Source: Turritopsis dohrnii (lineage: Eukaryota; Cnidaria; Hydrozoa; Anthoathecata; Oceaniidae). Taken from it: a stretch of 64,000 bases of DNA. A model generated the notes under the pieces. The model saw nothing but the letters and a program-made list of their open reading frames with translations, was not told where the DNA came from and ran no database searches. The position numbers and the translations under genes were made by a program. The stretch covers positions 186,001 through 250,000 of the forward strand of contig BQMF02000264.1 in assembly GCA_027922465.2 (NCBI GenBank), read 5' to 3'. Each line of letters starts with the position of its first letter. Position 1 is the stretch's first letter. This document shows, piece by piece, positions 1 to 12,876 of this stretch.

Positions 1-102
1 AAGGTATATTTTAATTACAGTTAAGAAAACATGCACCAATCAATGGTAAATATGTTCGCAAGGGTTCCAATAAACCCAATGTTTGTTTTGTTTATTTCAT
101 AG

Positions 103-936
103 GAAGGTCTAGTATATGCTGTTGAATTTTCTCATCGGTCGGGACGTGATTTGTTGAATGTTGCTAAACAAAGAACAAACATTATTCCAATTATCGAAGA
201 TGCCCGACATCCACACAAATACAGAATGCTTGTTGGTAAGACTTTCTAAATCCACAATTTATATTTCATGTTTCATTTATATTTCGTGTAGAGAGGAATA
301 TGATGTGGCATGTGCATAAAATGAATTCTTGCATAAATACATGCCCCATCTGTTTTTACATGCTACAGGTATGGTAGACACAATATTTGCAGATGTTGCT
401 CAGCCTGATCAAGCTCGTATCGTGGCAATAAATGCTCATAACTTTTTGAAAAATGGTGGACATTTTGTCATATCCATTAAGGTTTGTGGAATCAGGTTGT
501 TTTTTGTTTTGTTTTTTTTTTGTTTTTTTTTTAATTTCTAAAACATATGAAACTTCGCACAACAAAGAAGTACTACCATGTTTATTTTTTTTCAGGCTAA
601 TTGTATTGATTCTACTGCTGCTCCTGCTGCTGTATTTGCTGATGAAGTGAAGAAGTTGCAAGCAGAAAAGTTGAAACCACAAGAACAGTTGACGTTAGAA
701 CCTTATGAAAGAGATCATGCCGTTGTGGTGGGCACATACAGGTACAAAACACAGCAGCAGAAGCATATCGTCGTGCTTTTTTGTCTGGAAAACCTGTGAA
801 ATGAAAATAATTTGCTGTTACAGCAATATACTTTTGCGCTTCATCCACCGCCCTTGTTAAGTCTCCTGATTTTAATGTTATTCATGACTCTTTTTTTTTT
901 TTTTTTTTTAGGCCGCCACCGAAGAAAAAGGAGTGA
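103..936 (+). CDS. FBL: Fibrillarin, C-terminal part (5' exons outside window)
   Basis: Four exons are visible: 103-235, 369-481, 596-741 and 912-936 (TGA). All have AG/GT borders and the phases match. The protein reads from the AdoMet-methyltransferase core ([16 protein letters not shown], then [14 protein letters not shown], then [18 protein letters not shown]) through [16 protein letters not shown] to [20 protein letters not shown] and ends RPPPKKKE. These blocks are diagnostic of fibrillarin, the 2'-O-methyltransferase of box C/D snoRNPs, which modifies rRNA in the nucleolus and also methylates a histone H2A glutamine. The N-terminal Gly/Arg-rich region and the first part of the methyltransferase domain lie upstream of base 1. 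The sequence before 103 is the end of an intron. Very secure; only the 5' part is missing. Confidence 0.97.
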
Positions 937-976
937 TCTCCCACATGTCCTAATTAGATCATATCTTACACAAAAC

Positions 977-982
977 AATAAA
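977..982 (+). promoter_or_regulatory. Poly(A) signal of fibrillarin
   Basis: AATAAA lies 41 bases after the fibrillarin stop codon, as expected for a short 3' UTR. Confidence 0.7.
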
Positions 983-1611
983 CGATATTAAGTTCGTTGT
1001 GACAAATGTACATAGCAGGGGTTCTGGGAACATTCCTTTAAGGTGTAAAGGAGGATATGATCGAAGAAGACCTGTTTCTATTGTTACTATTGTGCGATGC
1101 AAACCTCCAGATGAGAGGAAGTACCATCATCGATGTGTGACGAACCCAATGAAGATATTCATCATTAGTTACGCAAAGTTGCTATCAAGTATTCTTACTT
1201 ATAACCATTATTATTATCATCTAAGAACTTTTACCTTTTTTACTGCCAATCAAATCCATCAAATAACTCTAATTCTGAAGTTACCCTTTTATTTGTTGTT
1301 TTTGGAGATTTTTCTATTGACCTCACTCTAATGCAATTCATGTGACCAATAATCGATATATGTATGTCATACCCCTTCGAAGAGTTATGGCGGTTATGGA
1401 GATTGTGAATACTTGTTTTTGTATTTTTTACAGAATTTTATCTGAAAAAATTAACGGAGTGAAGTTGGTCGTGTTTTTCTTCTCTATCCAAAGATTTAGT
1501 TCATCAAACATGATGAGTATGTTTTGGATATTACTTTTCCCCTAGTCTTAACGTCTTAAACAAATACAGTTGTTAGCTGGGACGGGTGTTAAAAATCACT
1601 GAAGCAGTACA

Positions 1612-1676
1612 ATTCTATAGAAATATATATTTCACTGAAAATGCTCTTCGTCGTATTCATTTTTTGCCCACTGAGT
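1612..1676. repeat. Degraded copy of the 122-bp CCCAGTGGG palindromic element
   Basis: It keeps the core (TTCTATAGAAATATA, then AAATGCTCTTCGTCG) and the right end GCCCACTG. The left end is lost. Confidence 0.6.
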
Positions 1677-2126
1677 TGCCAACAAGAAAGTTGTTTACTT
1701 TCGTACGCATCGTTCAAAAATGTTTCTTTCTGTGTATCCTGCTATGTCGTGCTTGAAATCAAAACCTTTCTATCGGACTAGTATTATGCATGAAGTTTCT
1801 TGAATGGATGTCGGCCAAAGTGGCATCAGGATTGTCTTGCGATGTCGTAATTTTATCAGCAGCAGATACTTAGTTTCCCTCAAGGTTGTTAGCCCTGCTA
1901 GATGGCCGCCGCGTCTGTGTAGGATATAACCTACTTAGGGAACAGTTATCTTGCGATACTGTGGCTATGTCAGTGACAGATTCTTAATTCCTTTCTAGTT
2001 TATTAGCCCTACATGTCTTGCAAGTAAAAGTTCTGATTCTTTACTTAACCTATATAAACAAACGGACGGTTGCACTAGCCTTGAAACCCAACTCTGGTCT
2101 TACATTCTCCGACGTGCAGCTTCACT

Positions 2127-2217
2127 CCCAGTTGGTAAATGTTTCGAAAACTCGCTGTGAAGGAGTGCATTTCTGCTCTTCATCACTGTGACTTTTTGAC
2201 GAATTTGCCCACTGTGT
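2127..2217. repeat. CCCAGTGGG palindromic element, internally deleted
   Basis: It starts CCCAGTTGGTAAATG and ends GAATTTGCCCACTGTG. The middle is shortened by roughly 30 bases relative to full copies. Confidence 0.75.
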
Positions 2218-2458
2218 GCTGATGATACTTACTCACAGTGAGCATAAAAAACACTTCTTGAATTCACCACTTGCACATGTTGTGTATATCAACGAAAAAG
2301 ATAGTCGAACCTTATAAACGTGGTGAAGGAAAGTCGATAACATACACACACACACTACACTTTACAACCGAAGTATGCCTTTAGCTGGAGTAATAGTTAT
2401 TGGGTTCATATCTGGTGTATGCAGCACCTGGTTTTTGTGGATCTGGTCGAATGAGTTG

Positions 2459-2572
2459 CGAAAGAAATACAAGTGTAACTGAGACTTTAATTCCACGGAT
2501 CGAAAGAAATACAAGTGTAACTGAGACTTTAATTCCACGGATCGAAAGAAATGCAAGTGTGACTGAGACTTT
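2459..2572. repeat. 42-bp tandem repeat, about 2.7 copies
   Basis: The unit begins CGAAAGAAATACAAGTGTAA and ends ATTCCACGGAT. Two copies are identical and the third is partial and diverged. 42 is a multiple of 3, so it makes spurious repetitive ORFs on both strands. Confidence 0.9.
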
Positions 2573-2904
2573 CTTTAAGAATGCTTGTGATCGAGAATGT
2601 TTACTTTGGACGAGAAAACAACTGCAGATATTCTTGTTCGATAATGATCCAGAGTAAATTAAATAACCTTGAAGAATTCTCACGATTTCTCTTACGAAAG
2701 ACGTAGATTCTCGATAATTCGAACTTCCCAAGAACTTATCAGTGTTGCTCGAATTGAATACGAAAGGTCTTTTTACTGAAACAGTTCCAGCTATCGAGAA
2801 CCTTATGCGTTACAATAGGCGAGGGGATGCTCAGATTTTTATGACGAATGCTTCAGATAGAGATAGACTTTTCCTGCACAAATTTTCGAATATATATTAC
2901 AAAG

Positions 2905-2910
2905 TTTATT
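2905..2910 (-). promoter_or_regulatory. Possible poly(A) signal of the CCDC191-like gene
   Basis: TTTATT on the plus strand is AATAAA on the minus strand, about 90 bases after the stop codon. Confidence 0.5.
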
Positions 2911-2996
2911 TCCACTGTAAATACCTCAGACGCATTAAGTCAGTAACGTTTAACAATATGACGTGAAGTCACATTCATGAAGGCGCTATTTGGGCG

Positions 2997-5900
2997 TTAT
3001 TCTGAGACAGAAAGGCCACCTTTGTAGTCAGGTAGCCATTGCTGTACTTTCTTACGCAGTAGATTTCGTCGCACTTCTCTGACGCGCTCTTCCTTTTCAC
3101 TTTGTACAAAGTTCCTCCAAACATGTAAACTTTGTTTCTGTAAACGCCTGAAAATAACAACAAAATAAAATCAACAAGGCGATCGATATCAAGTAGCGGA
3201 AACTTGAACACGGAACACACCAGTAGTAGGACATTAATATTTCGGATAGTCAAAAAGGAACCACTTGAAATAACATTTCCAATTTCTACTAATTTTTCAC
3301 GAATTTTTCCAAAAGGGAAAACAAACAAAAAAACCAACAGATTTTAGATTTTCCTTGAAGTCCAATGATTCTCAAAATCTTGAACACTTTTTGTTCCGAG
3401 TAAGTATGCAAAGAGAAAGAGTGCAAACGTGAAGTGAAGCAAAAAAACAACAACATGAAATGCGTATGAACAAGACGAACAGATTACATGCAACGCACGC
3501 CTTCATTTGAAAAATTCTCTTTATTATGTTGGCCAAAAATATCGAGGAGCGGGTATCACAAAATATGAATGTACGAATCCCTTCTAGTAATGGTTTTGCG
3601 ATTGACGTTTCACCTTAAAAGTGACTCACTGTCTCAAACAAATTTCCCAAACTTCAAATCGAGACTCCGTTCTACTTCAAGACACTTCAATGTCGTGAAC
3701 CTGCCATTTTTCCTTATAATATTATCCCATGAGCTCGAGTCTGGTTACTAAGCAACAAACAATATTCCACATACACTAAATTGTGTTCGTCCGCCGTGCT
3801 CTCCTTCGCCCACATTAAAATTCTTTCGTCGGTCACGTGGTCTTGCCAGGCTTTAAAGGCTTTGCGGGCCATCCTTCGTATGTTGTGTTTTCGCGCCAGT
3901 TTGTTGAGATTTTGTAAATGATAACGAACCTAAACAAATATAACCAAACCACAATTAACGTTGTTTCAAAATATGGAAATAAAATTATAGAATAATACAG
4001 TTATAGAACAAAGAAATGCCTACCCGCTAATTTCAAGCCCAAGGCTTAAATGCTAGGGTGTGGTGCGACTTAAAATGCAAAGAAGTGGGGTAAACAAAGA
4101 AAAAGGAGAATACTCATTACAAGAAATGATTACAAGGATACCTTCAACCAGGAGGCTAAACTTCTTCTTACTAATATTCTATCGTAACACTGGGCTGCTA
4201 ACAAGTTTTGATGATGTACAATTTCCTGTGTGTGTCTATGCCAATCCATGAAAATCAATCGAAGCAGGGTACCATTCCGATATTTTTCGGAAATTTTAAC
4301 ATTCAGTTGCTTGATTTGGACGAGTCTCTTTAAAGGTTCCAAGCCATAATTACGAAGTAAATGTTTATGGTAATGGAGTTCAGCTACAGCTGTCTTTATA
4401 CGCATCGTTTCAAGCCGCTCTTGTTTTTCTCTTTCTTTCTAAGTGAAAGAGTATCAGTAACCCAGTGGAGAGAAATCGTCGAAAAGTCACCGCGACGAAG
4501 AGCATTTTTATTAAAATTGTGTGTATATTTCTATAGAAATGCACTCCTTCGCAAAGGCTTTTTAACAAATGTGCCGACTGGGAAGCTTGTAACGATACCA
4601 AAAGACACACATATGTTACCGATGTGTTTCATTAAAATAGAAATGATTTACGAGACAAAAGATCATGCGTCAAAACAACACTTATAATAGTTGTTTGTCG
4701 TTATGACTCGCGAGGGTAACTTGGTACAAAATTTGAAAAAGAAAATAAAAAATTTCTATTTTGACAGCACGAAACTTCAAACAAAACACAATTTTTAATT
4801 TTATTAATGGTTTCGTGAAATTCCGCCAGTTTTTAAAGATAATGAACTGCTTTAAAGTCAGCAACAAGGAAATCTTTCCGAGAGAGCCAATCATTTGTTT
4901 CCTTATTTGCTTAATGTTTTTCTGCTCGTTTCCAGACCCATATCTCTGAGGGATTCCCACTGCTGACATCAGCATACTGCAACCTTCAGTCCTATTGATA
5001 GCATTTCATTATTTATAAATACAGTAGAATGTGATGACATTATTTATAAATACAGTGGAATGTGATGACATTCGTTAGTTAGTGTTATATTACTAGGATT
5101 CGGAAAGGACAAAACCTGCCAGTCAAACAAAACTTTTTTCCCCAATCTGCGATATCAAATAATTTGATACTTATTTTAATAAATAAATAAACAAAAAATA
5201 AACAAGTATTTAAAACCAGCGAAAACATACTTCGGCTTTTAATCTTTTTTCTTCTTTTTTCTTTTGAATCCGTTCTTCATTTTCGATTTTCTCCTGACGT
5301 ATCCGCTCCGCCTCTTTTTCACGCAGTTCTTTCTATGACATGAATGAATAAACTTTGGAGAACTTCCTGACGTTATTCAAAAATAGAGGCTAGAACATCC
5401 TCACAATCTATTTCTTATACCCACAGAAATGCGACTGGACATGAGGACAAATGGACGTAAGGTTTAGCCTGCTAAGAAGATAGTATGTAGTCAGTGGAGT
5501 GTAAAGGTAACGATGAGTGGGATTCAACCACAGGCTAGACTTACTAACTTTTCTTCTTCTTTCCTTCTTTTTTGCTCTTCAATAAAAATTCTTCGTTCTT
5601 TTCTCTGTTTTTCTCGCTCCTCCATCGCTATTGAATGCAAGTCAAGAATTATGCAGACTGGTGGAGTGAGGCGCACAATAAAAGCCAGACTATACATGAC
5701 ATCATGTTATCATGTGATCGGCAGGTCTACAGGTCTTATACTGACAAGAAGAGATTTATTCATTGAGATATACATAGGTTTTGTTGTTCTTTCACAGTTG
5801 GTATAATTACCTCACTGCACCATGACAACGACAAGATTTCAAGATTTTAATTGCCATGAACCTCTGGAAATGGCTAGCCTTCTTTCTGATTTTACTACGG

Positions 5901-8900
5901 TCGAGTCTCGCTATACCGAACTCTCAATGGACCGGATAAAAAGTTTGAGATAATTGAGAGTTCGAAATAACGGGAATCAAGATTTATAACGGGCTGTAAA
6001 AGCCGACGGGACGAAGGTTTTTGTTCGCGCTAACGAGAGTCAACTGCAATTATTGCGTGTAACGTCATTTTTTCAAGTTAATGTTTCGTGAGCGATTTTT
6101 GCGATTTGCAATTCCCATCATAAGTTTCATAAAAGACGTAAAGATCATGTGATCATATGAGCGAAATTGAATATGTATAAAAAGCTTACCTAAGCGAAGA
6201 GGTTTGGTAGGTGCTTTAAGAGGTTGTTTTAACGGTTTCATCGAATGATTTTCACACGTACGAGAACTGTCGATACAATGATTGAGGTCGTCAACGGTTC
6301 GTTGGTCAGTATTTTTAACATCTGAATGTGTTGATCTCGCATCATCATATTGATACGATTTTAAAACAAAGCCTTCCTTGCTCTCGTGTACATCCGTATT
6401 TGAAAATTTGTGTTTGGCTTTGATATTTTTAAGTCCTGGTTTACACTTGGAATGCGATTGGAAGTAAGGTTTTGAATGAGACACTTCTGTTTCCAATTGT
6501 TGTTGTTGTTGTTGTTGCTGTTGTTGTTGCTGTTGTTTTGCATGTAAAATTTGCTGAAAGATAAAATAAACACAAGGGTTAGCAACATTGAACATTTCTG
6601 GCGAATTCTGAAAACAATTTTCCATACTTCTTTATAGCTTTTTTTCCGTATATTTTGCGATTTTTCAACACAGCAACCATGTTCACTTTCACCCTTATTT
6701 GTATTCGATACCAATCCTTTTGCAGCGGCTTCTAAAAACATCGCCATTTTTCTTGCTTTTTCCTCATGTTCGGACTTCAGTAACTTCCTTTCAGCTTTAT
6801 AACGAGCATACTTCAACCAGCCGTTTAAACTGAGCTTCAGGATTTTCATGTCATAATGCTTAATAGCCATTTGTTCTTTCCTGAAACCACAAGGAAAAGC
6901 CAGTTTAACATAAACTGAAATCGATGGAACAAACTTTACCTAGCTCATATTCCATAGCTAGAAAATAATGAAAGAAAGGTGATGTCCATTGGAAACAAAG
7001 ATGAAGTTCGTTGGATATTCATATCGATAAAACAACGCTTCGTATAGACAACATACAATTCCTCCAACACACAAAACTCCCAAAGCATAATATGTCAAAA
7101 GTACAATAAAACGTGCATGTGGACGCTTCCTCTTAAAGGAAAAATTGGCCTTAAGAACTGATAAATGAAAGGTTCTGCTCTATCTGCAGTAGAAATTGTG
7201 AGACAGTCCTTTGAAAACAATCACGAGCAACACACGATTTCTTGGCCTTAACTAAAAAGTGCTTGAACATTTCACAGACCAGAGACTTGTACATTCTACA
7301 GATCACAAACCTATATATGCCAGTCCTCTATATATTGTTTGCCGCATTTAATTTAATTTGTTAAAAGAAGGTTTTTCTTGAATAGTTTTTTAAAAAATTG
7401 AAAAATGTTCGGAAAACAAACTTCAACAACACACCTATATTTTTCTTTAACCATTTCTTCAAAATCTTTCGCTGCTTGATCAGATTTTATAACTGCTACA
7501 TATGTTTTCCAAGCATTCCATGCTTTTAGTTTGCATTTCCAATCCGCAATAGTTCTAGCCTTTCCATTGTTTAATCTCTGCTCTAAGATCGTGTTGTACC
7601 AAGCAGAGAAATGTCTATGTAAGATCTATGATTAAAACCAGAATGATGTGAATAAACTGTACCTTAAATCTCCCATAAAGGGGCGTTTAATCAAGAAAAT
7701 CCAAAGAATACCCTTGGGCTTAAAAATGGGAAAAGATGCTTATTCAGGAGAGGCGCATATTCATGGTTAATAGTTTCATTGCGCTACAAACATCATGAAT
7801 CATATAGTCTGACCCAGTGGGAAAACCCGTCTAAAAGTCACTGCAATGAAGAGCATTTCTATTGAAATAATATGTGCTCCCTTGCAGTGGTTTTTCAGCA
7901 AATTTGCACACTGGGCATTGTTACCTTCATATTAATCTTCATTTCCAGGAGAGTGTTTCGACGAATCTCCTCTTCAATGTGCTGCCGCATCTTTTCTTCT
8001 TGTTGTTTTTGAAGTTTTCTTTCTTGAAGGGCAGCTTGTCGTTTTTGTTGTAATTCGTCTTGAACTGCTTGCTTAGCCTCTGATAGTATTTTCTTTTTCC
8101 TGAAATTATAACATAAAAAAAATGCCCAATGTTGATGTTTTTTTTATGCAAAATCAATATGTTCAAGACATGATAGGTCTGTTCAGGTTGCTATGTGAAT
8201 AACTCTCAAGATCAATGCACTATTGAAATTCTTTTTTTACCTTCAAAATGGACTTTTTCGCATTGTAGTCTAGAAAAACGTTTTCAAGTATTCATACTTG
8301 AAATTTATAGTCAAACTATGAAAGCCTCTAATTTCATGAAATTAATATTTGATACTTGATACTTAATACTTGCAACTATAGGCTCTCGCACTCAACTGAT
8401 TAGAAGAATTAGGGACACAAACCATAGCAACAAATACTTTTAAAATTGGCAAAGCTTTTGAAGAGTGTAAAAACTTTGATTGTTTTTTTCTTTCAGGACC
8501 TCATCTCTCACCTGTTATTGTAAAGACGATGGGAAAAGACAAGTAGAACGGCATTCATTATCAAAGCAAAATACATAATTTAAAAAACCAAAACAAAACT
8601 TTACATATTAATTCCCTTAATCTTTACACCCTTTATTATAAATTTCGAACATTAACACTGAAAGCAAAATAAAAGTGCTGCAAAAAGAAATTACAATAGT
8701 GTAAAAGTATAAACGTTTCAAGATTCAAAACACTTGCCTGACCTTTCAACTTCCTCTTGTCTAGCTTTCCTCTCTTCCTCCAGCTCTTTTCGTATTTTAA
8801 TCATTTCAACTTTAATGGCATCTTCTTCCATTTTCTGTTTGATCTTTTTTTTCTTTTCTTCCAATAATATTCTCTCGTTGGCTTTACGTTTTATTTCCTT

Positions 8901-11900
8901 TTTATTCATGCGATCCTGAAGTGAATCTGCTTGCTTCTGACGTCTTTCTTTGGCTTTGGCTTTGACCTGGAGAAAAAAAACATCCAGAATCTTTCAGAAG
9001 TATGCGTGACTTGTAGAAGTAATAACAAAAATATCAATTTGTAAGACAAATTGCATCAAGAAAACATTATGTAGTCTTAACAGTATTGGCCGATAAAGGT
9101 TCTTGTAGAAGTAATGTTACTTTAGAATGTTTGAAGGTTAAGATAAATTTTAGGTTAAGGAAATTTTAGGTGGAGAAGAATCATGAAAAACGAATACAAT
9201 GAAATTCAACAAACAGAGGATATAAAATTCAATCACCATGACTACGATAGCCTGACTTCTCTTATAACTATAACCAGATTAAATCAAAAAGTTCTTCAGG
9301 AAATATTTCTGAGTTGCATTGACACATTTGCAGCCTTTGTGTTCAGGTTTTCAACTCTGTTTTGCTAAAACTGAAGAACTATATTTTCCATCCATTATAA
9401 ACAATATTTTCCAGTAAAAACATCTTTCTGGGGAAATCATTTCCCCAATATTTTTCATCCTCTTGAATTTAGTCCTTGAAAGTAAGCTCAAAAACACTAA
9501 AAACTCTTTCAATAAACCTCAGAAATTAACCAAACATAATCGATGTTGAAAGCTGGATTATTGAAAAATAGTTGTTTATTTCCATGCGTAACAAGATCTA
9601 AAAATGGTCAGTCTCAGTCTCCACTTGTTGGAATAAGTTATTTGCAGACATTGTGAAATTCATACCTCTTGATGTCTCAAATTCATTTTGGGAAGAGGAG
9701 AGTTGAGCTTCTTTGATAAAGGCTTCATTCCCAGATCAACATTCTTTATCAGATCTTTACTAAGCATGCCATGAAGCACTTCTTGAACCAACAAAGTATC
9801 ATCAATGTCATCAACATCATGGTCGTGGTGAACCAGCAAATCCGCGTACTGCTCCTGAACTAAATGAAATTGGATTCAGCAATTAACAATTCAGATTCAA
9901 TTTCCACAATTATGCAAACAACATAACACAGGTTTTTCATAGTTTCAAAAATAATTTTTCTATAGGCCATTCAATCTAATTAACTCTTAATTAACTGAGA
10001 AAAAAAAAATTAGAAGAAAGAAATAGATCAGCAAAGACACAAACTAAATCTGCCTAGTCATTTTCAGTGGTACATGTCAATTTGAACTTATCCATACATG
10101 CATTTTACATCATTGTACTTGCTTATGTCCATGAGGTAAAAATTATGATTGGATAAATAATAAAAACAAGAGTACCTTCTATCTGATTGATTCCCGAAGA
10201 ATTCCTACTATCAATGTTGTCGGTGTATTCACTAAGATATTGACTACGAAAATGTTTCATAACATCTTCAACATCATCTGGTGTTTGTCTACCGATATGA
10301 TTGCCTGTGGTTTTAGCCCAAGTCTCATTCTTGAACTCCAATTCTTGAGTGAAATCAGGACCTTCTTTCTCCACCAGCCACTCTCCAATTAATTCTTGAG
10401 CTATCAAAAATAAAGATTTGAAAAATTATCAAACAGGGTGCTTGGAAAGACAATAGGAATTCCACACTTGTTGTACCAACTTCTCTCTATTGTACGTAGC
10501 TTTAAATATTTACAAAATAATTTTGTTATTTATAACAACAAAATGTCACAAGCTTTAATATAGTAGCTCTTCCATAGTTTACGGATTTGAGTGGAAATCA
10601 TATGCATTATGTGAATCAATTGAATGGCATTCAGCTAGTAAGCATGCTTAAGGTCCTACTGTCTGTTCATTCGCAACTATCAAAGCTCTAGTTACATACT
10701 TGCCTTCATGAATTCATTTCCTTAAAGTGCAAATTGGCAGGCTTTTTTTGTGAAACCCTTCCATAAAGAGATTTCTATTAATATTTTTAAAATTGCATTG
10801 TGGTGTAGTTCAAACCAGAACTACACAGGGCACAATATTCCTCTTTCACTAATCTGACATTCACTACGAAATATTGATTTCAATATAATATATTTCAATA
10901 ATATATTTCAATATATCAAGATGTAGCAAAACCTTCATATATAGCCTCGTCATCTGGAACAATTTCTTCAAAATGGTCAGAATGAAATATGTCCTTCCCA
11001 TAAGCATCAAAAGCAGCATGATCTGAATCAGCATTGACTTTCTAAAAAATTAAGAAATTTGATGAATATGTAAGTTCATTTGAACTGCTAATTTTCTTAA
11101 GTAAAAGAACTACCTTACTTTATTTAACTATGAATAACACATTCACAAATTTTTAGAATAATTTAGGGATTTTTGTTCACTTACTTTTACTGTCAACATA
11201 AGTGCAACATACCTCAATTCATATCATTATGTAGCCTTGGGGCGTAGTTTCATATATCGCAAAAACAAAAAATAGCTTCTCTCTTTAGGTTAAAATCCAA
11301 ATAGAAGGCTGTGAATGATTCTCCCAATATAACTTACCTTTTCATTTGTTAAAAACTACAAACCTTAATCCAATCCTTCATGTCACTTGTTCCTTTTCCA
11401 CATGGAGCCTGAAGAAATAATCACTTTTACTAAAATGGACAATTTTAAATGACAAATTTATTAAGTTCAATTACAATGACTGCTAAATGTTTCTTACGAA
11501 ATGGAGACTATGTTGGTTTAACTATGAGATTAATAAAATAAATTATTAAGGGTTGTGATAAAGTCTCACTTTGCCTTGAAAATGGTGTAAAAAAAGTTTC
11601 GGCTATTTTAGAAAATAATATGTCGTTTTTACTGTGACTGTGATGAAGGGAATAAGACATTCAATAATAAAAAACCGACAGGCACCCTCTCAAAATCGTG
11701 TGCGTAACAATGAAATAAAAACGTTTTTGCTGAAGCCATTGAATCATGATAACTTCATGATGAACCATTGCCATGTGCAAGATGTCTTAGATGTGTCATT
11801 GCACATGTGGATTAATGAATGTTCCTCATGCTACTAAACAAAGATGATTGTTTCGCTCCAAACCTGCAGAAGATCGTGACATGTCTTCCATTGCTGTTTA

Positions 11901-12876
11901 TTCTCTTAAAACATGTTTTAAGTACTACGCATGAAAAGTTAAAAATGAATGAATGACTGAGTTTCTAAACTCAATTTAAGATTCAACTTCCGGTAAATGG
12001 AAGGTGCTTGGAGAAATTCCTGTTTGATTATTAATTTGTTCACTCAAATTTTTCAATGATGATAATATTGTCTGTCTTTTTTTGTTCTGAAAATACCAGT
12101 TGTAATGGAAATTATTTTTCACCATTTTTCTAAGGTCCTTATAAATTCACGTCTTCCACTCCAACACCTTTGGCCTAATATGTTTATCTGATCAGTGATA
12201 TTTAGTTGGTAATGCCAAAATGTAGTTTTCCAACAATTAAATAGCGATTATCTAACACCCTGATAGATACATTGATTAATTGAACTTTTGAAATGTCATT
12301 ATAGCAAATCATTTCAATTGACATGTTTCAGTTTTTACTACGAAATTAGGCATATAAGTCAAAAGTTTCAGAAGTTTTGAGCAACAACTTATCAACAAAC
12401 CAATTTCATGGAGTACGTTTTTAAATAAAATGGAACTTGCTAAACAAAAATGTGAAAAATGTGCCATTATGTTATCAGGAGACTTTTTATAAAGTTTTAT
12501 AAAAAAACATTATTATAGGACTTCTTACAAGATAAACATTGACACTTCCTCTTTATTAGTATAACTAAAACATGGGTGCAACCTTCCTCTATTCACATCA
12601 TAATGAAGTCTTGTGGGAGGTCTGTTTACAAACCTTATTCAACACAAGTTAAATAAGGTTTGCTGATGGAAAAAGATGCACATTTTTCTTGCGCTCAAAA
12701 AACGGATTTACAGAATTGTGAGCCTTCTGAGCCTGTACAGCTAATCAACTCATTACTTCTCATCAAGAGACTCAGTATATAATTTTTGAAATGATTCAAA
12801 ACTAGTCAAGTGAAATACTTACTTTTGGATCCATTTTCCGTTTCCATTTAAACAGGTCTGTTCGAAATTCAGTCAT
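2997..12876 (-). CDS. CCDC191: Coiled-coil / Trp-repeat protein, CCDC191-like (complete)
   Basis: Fifteen exons, 5' to 3': 12876-12823, 11408-11364, 11041-10933, 10400-10176, 9859-9666, 8966-8743, 8099-7925, 7625-7435, 6880-6628, 6553-6190, 5627-5545, 5332-5231, 4438-4142, 3929-3775, 3147-2997. The sum is 2622 nt, giving 873 aa with all phases consistent. The start chosen is the ATG at 12876 (MTEFRTDLFKWKRKMDPK); a second in-frame ATG lies at 12834. The N-terminal third is acidic. The middle is Lys/Glu-rich coiled coil (exons 8743-8966, 7925-8099, 5545-5627 and 5231-5332). Short helices with a central Trp recur (LKAWNAWKTYV, SLNGWLKYARY, FMDWHRHTQE, AFKAWQDHV, SLHVWRNFV), resembling Sfi1/centrin-binding repeats. 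A glutamine run lies in exon 6190-6553. The end is KVQQWLPDYKGG. Human CCDC191 has similar length and layout as I remember it; its function is poorly known. The family name is from recall and could be wrong; the gene model is secure. Confidence 0.72.
4461..4582. repeat. CCCAGTGGG palindromic element, full copy (122 bp)
   Basis: It starts CCCAGTGGAGAG and ends GTGCCGACTGGG. It is flanked by AA on both sides (4459-4460 and 4583-4584), a likely 2-bp target duplication. It lies in an intron of the minus-strand gene, 22 bases from the 3' splice site of exon 4142-4438. Confidence 0.85.
4998..5075. repeat. Tandem duplication, 36-bp unit, two copies
   Basis: The unit CATTATTTATAAATACAGT(A/G) followed by GAATGTGATGA is present twice in a row, in an intron of the CCDC191-like gene. 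Confidence 0.75.
6499..6540 (-). repeat. CAA/CAG run encoding polyglutamine
   Basis: A run of mixed CAA and CAG codons near the start of exon 6190-6553 encodes about 13 glutamines after residues QILHAK. The mixture of CAA and CAG should limit slippage. Confidence 0.9.
7813..7915. repeat. CCCAGTGGG palindromic element (103 bp)
   Basis: It begins CCCAGTGGGAAAAC and ends TTTGCACACTGGG, flanked by GA and CA. It lies in an intron; its end is only 9 bases from the donor of exon 7925-8099 (minus strand). Confidence 0.8.

Larger units (their letters stand above)
983..2996. other. Intergenic space between two convergent genes
   Basis: No supportable gene. It holds two degraded copies of the 122-bp palindromic element (about 1612-1676 and 2127-2217), a 42-bp tandem repeat (2459-2572) and the 3' end of the minus-strand gene. 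The open frames here (for example 999-1331) have no recognisable content. Confidence 0.6.

Noticed and set aside
999..1331. 110-codon open frame after fibrillarin
   Set aside because: No recognisable domain, starts inside the probable 3' untranslated/downstream region and has random AT-driven composition.
5881..6020. Possible inverted repeat (GAACTCTCAATGG / TTGAGAGTTCG)
   Set aside because: The arms are short and imperfect and no flanking duplication could be recognised.
8731..8742. GC-AG donor (GGCAAGTG) for exon 8743-8966
   Set aside because: It would put the next exon in a frame lacking the coiled-coil heptad pattern. The GT donor just upstream (GTCAGG) keeps the Lys/Glu coiled-coil frame and the final stop.
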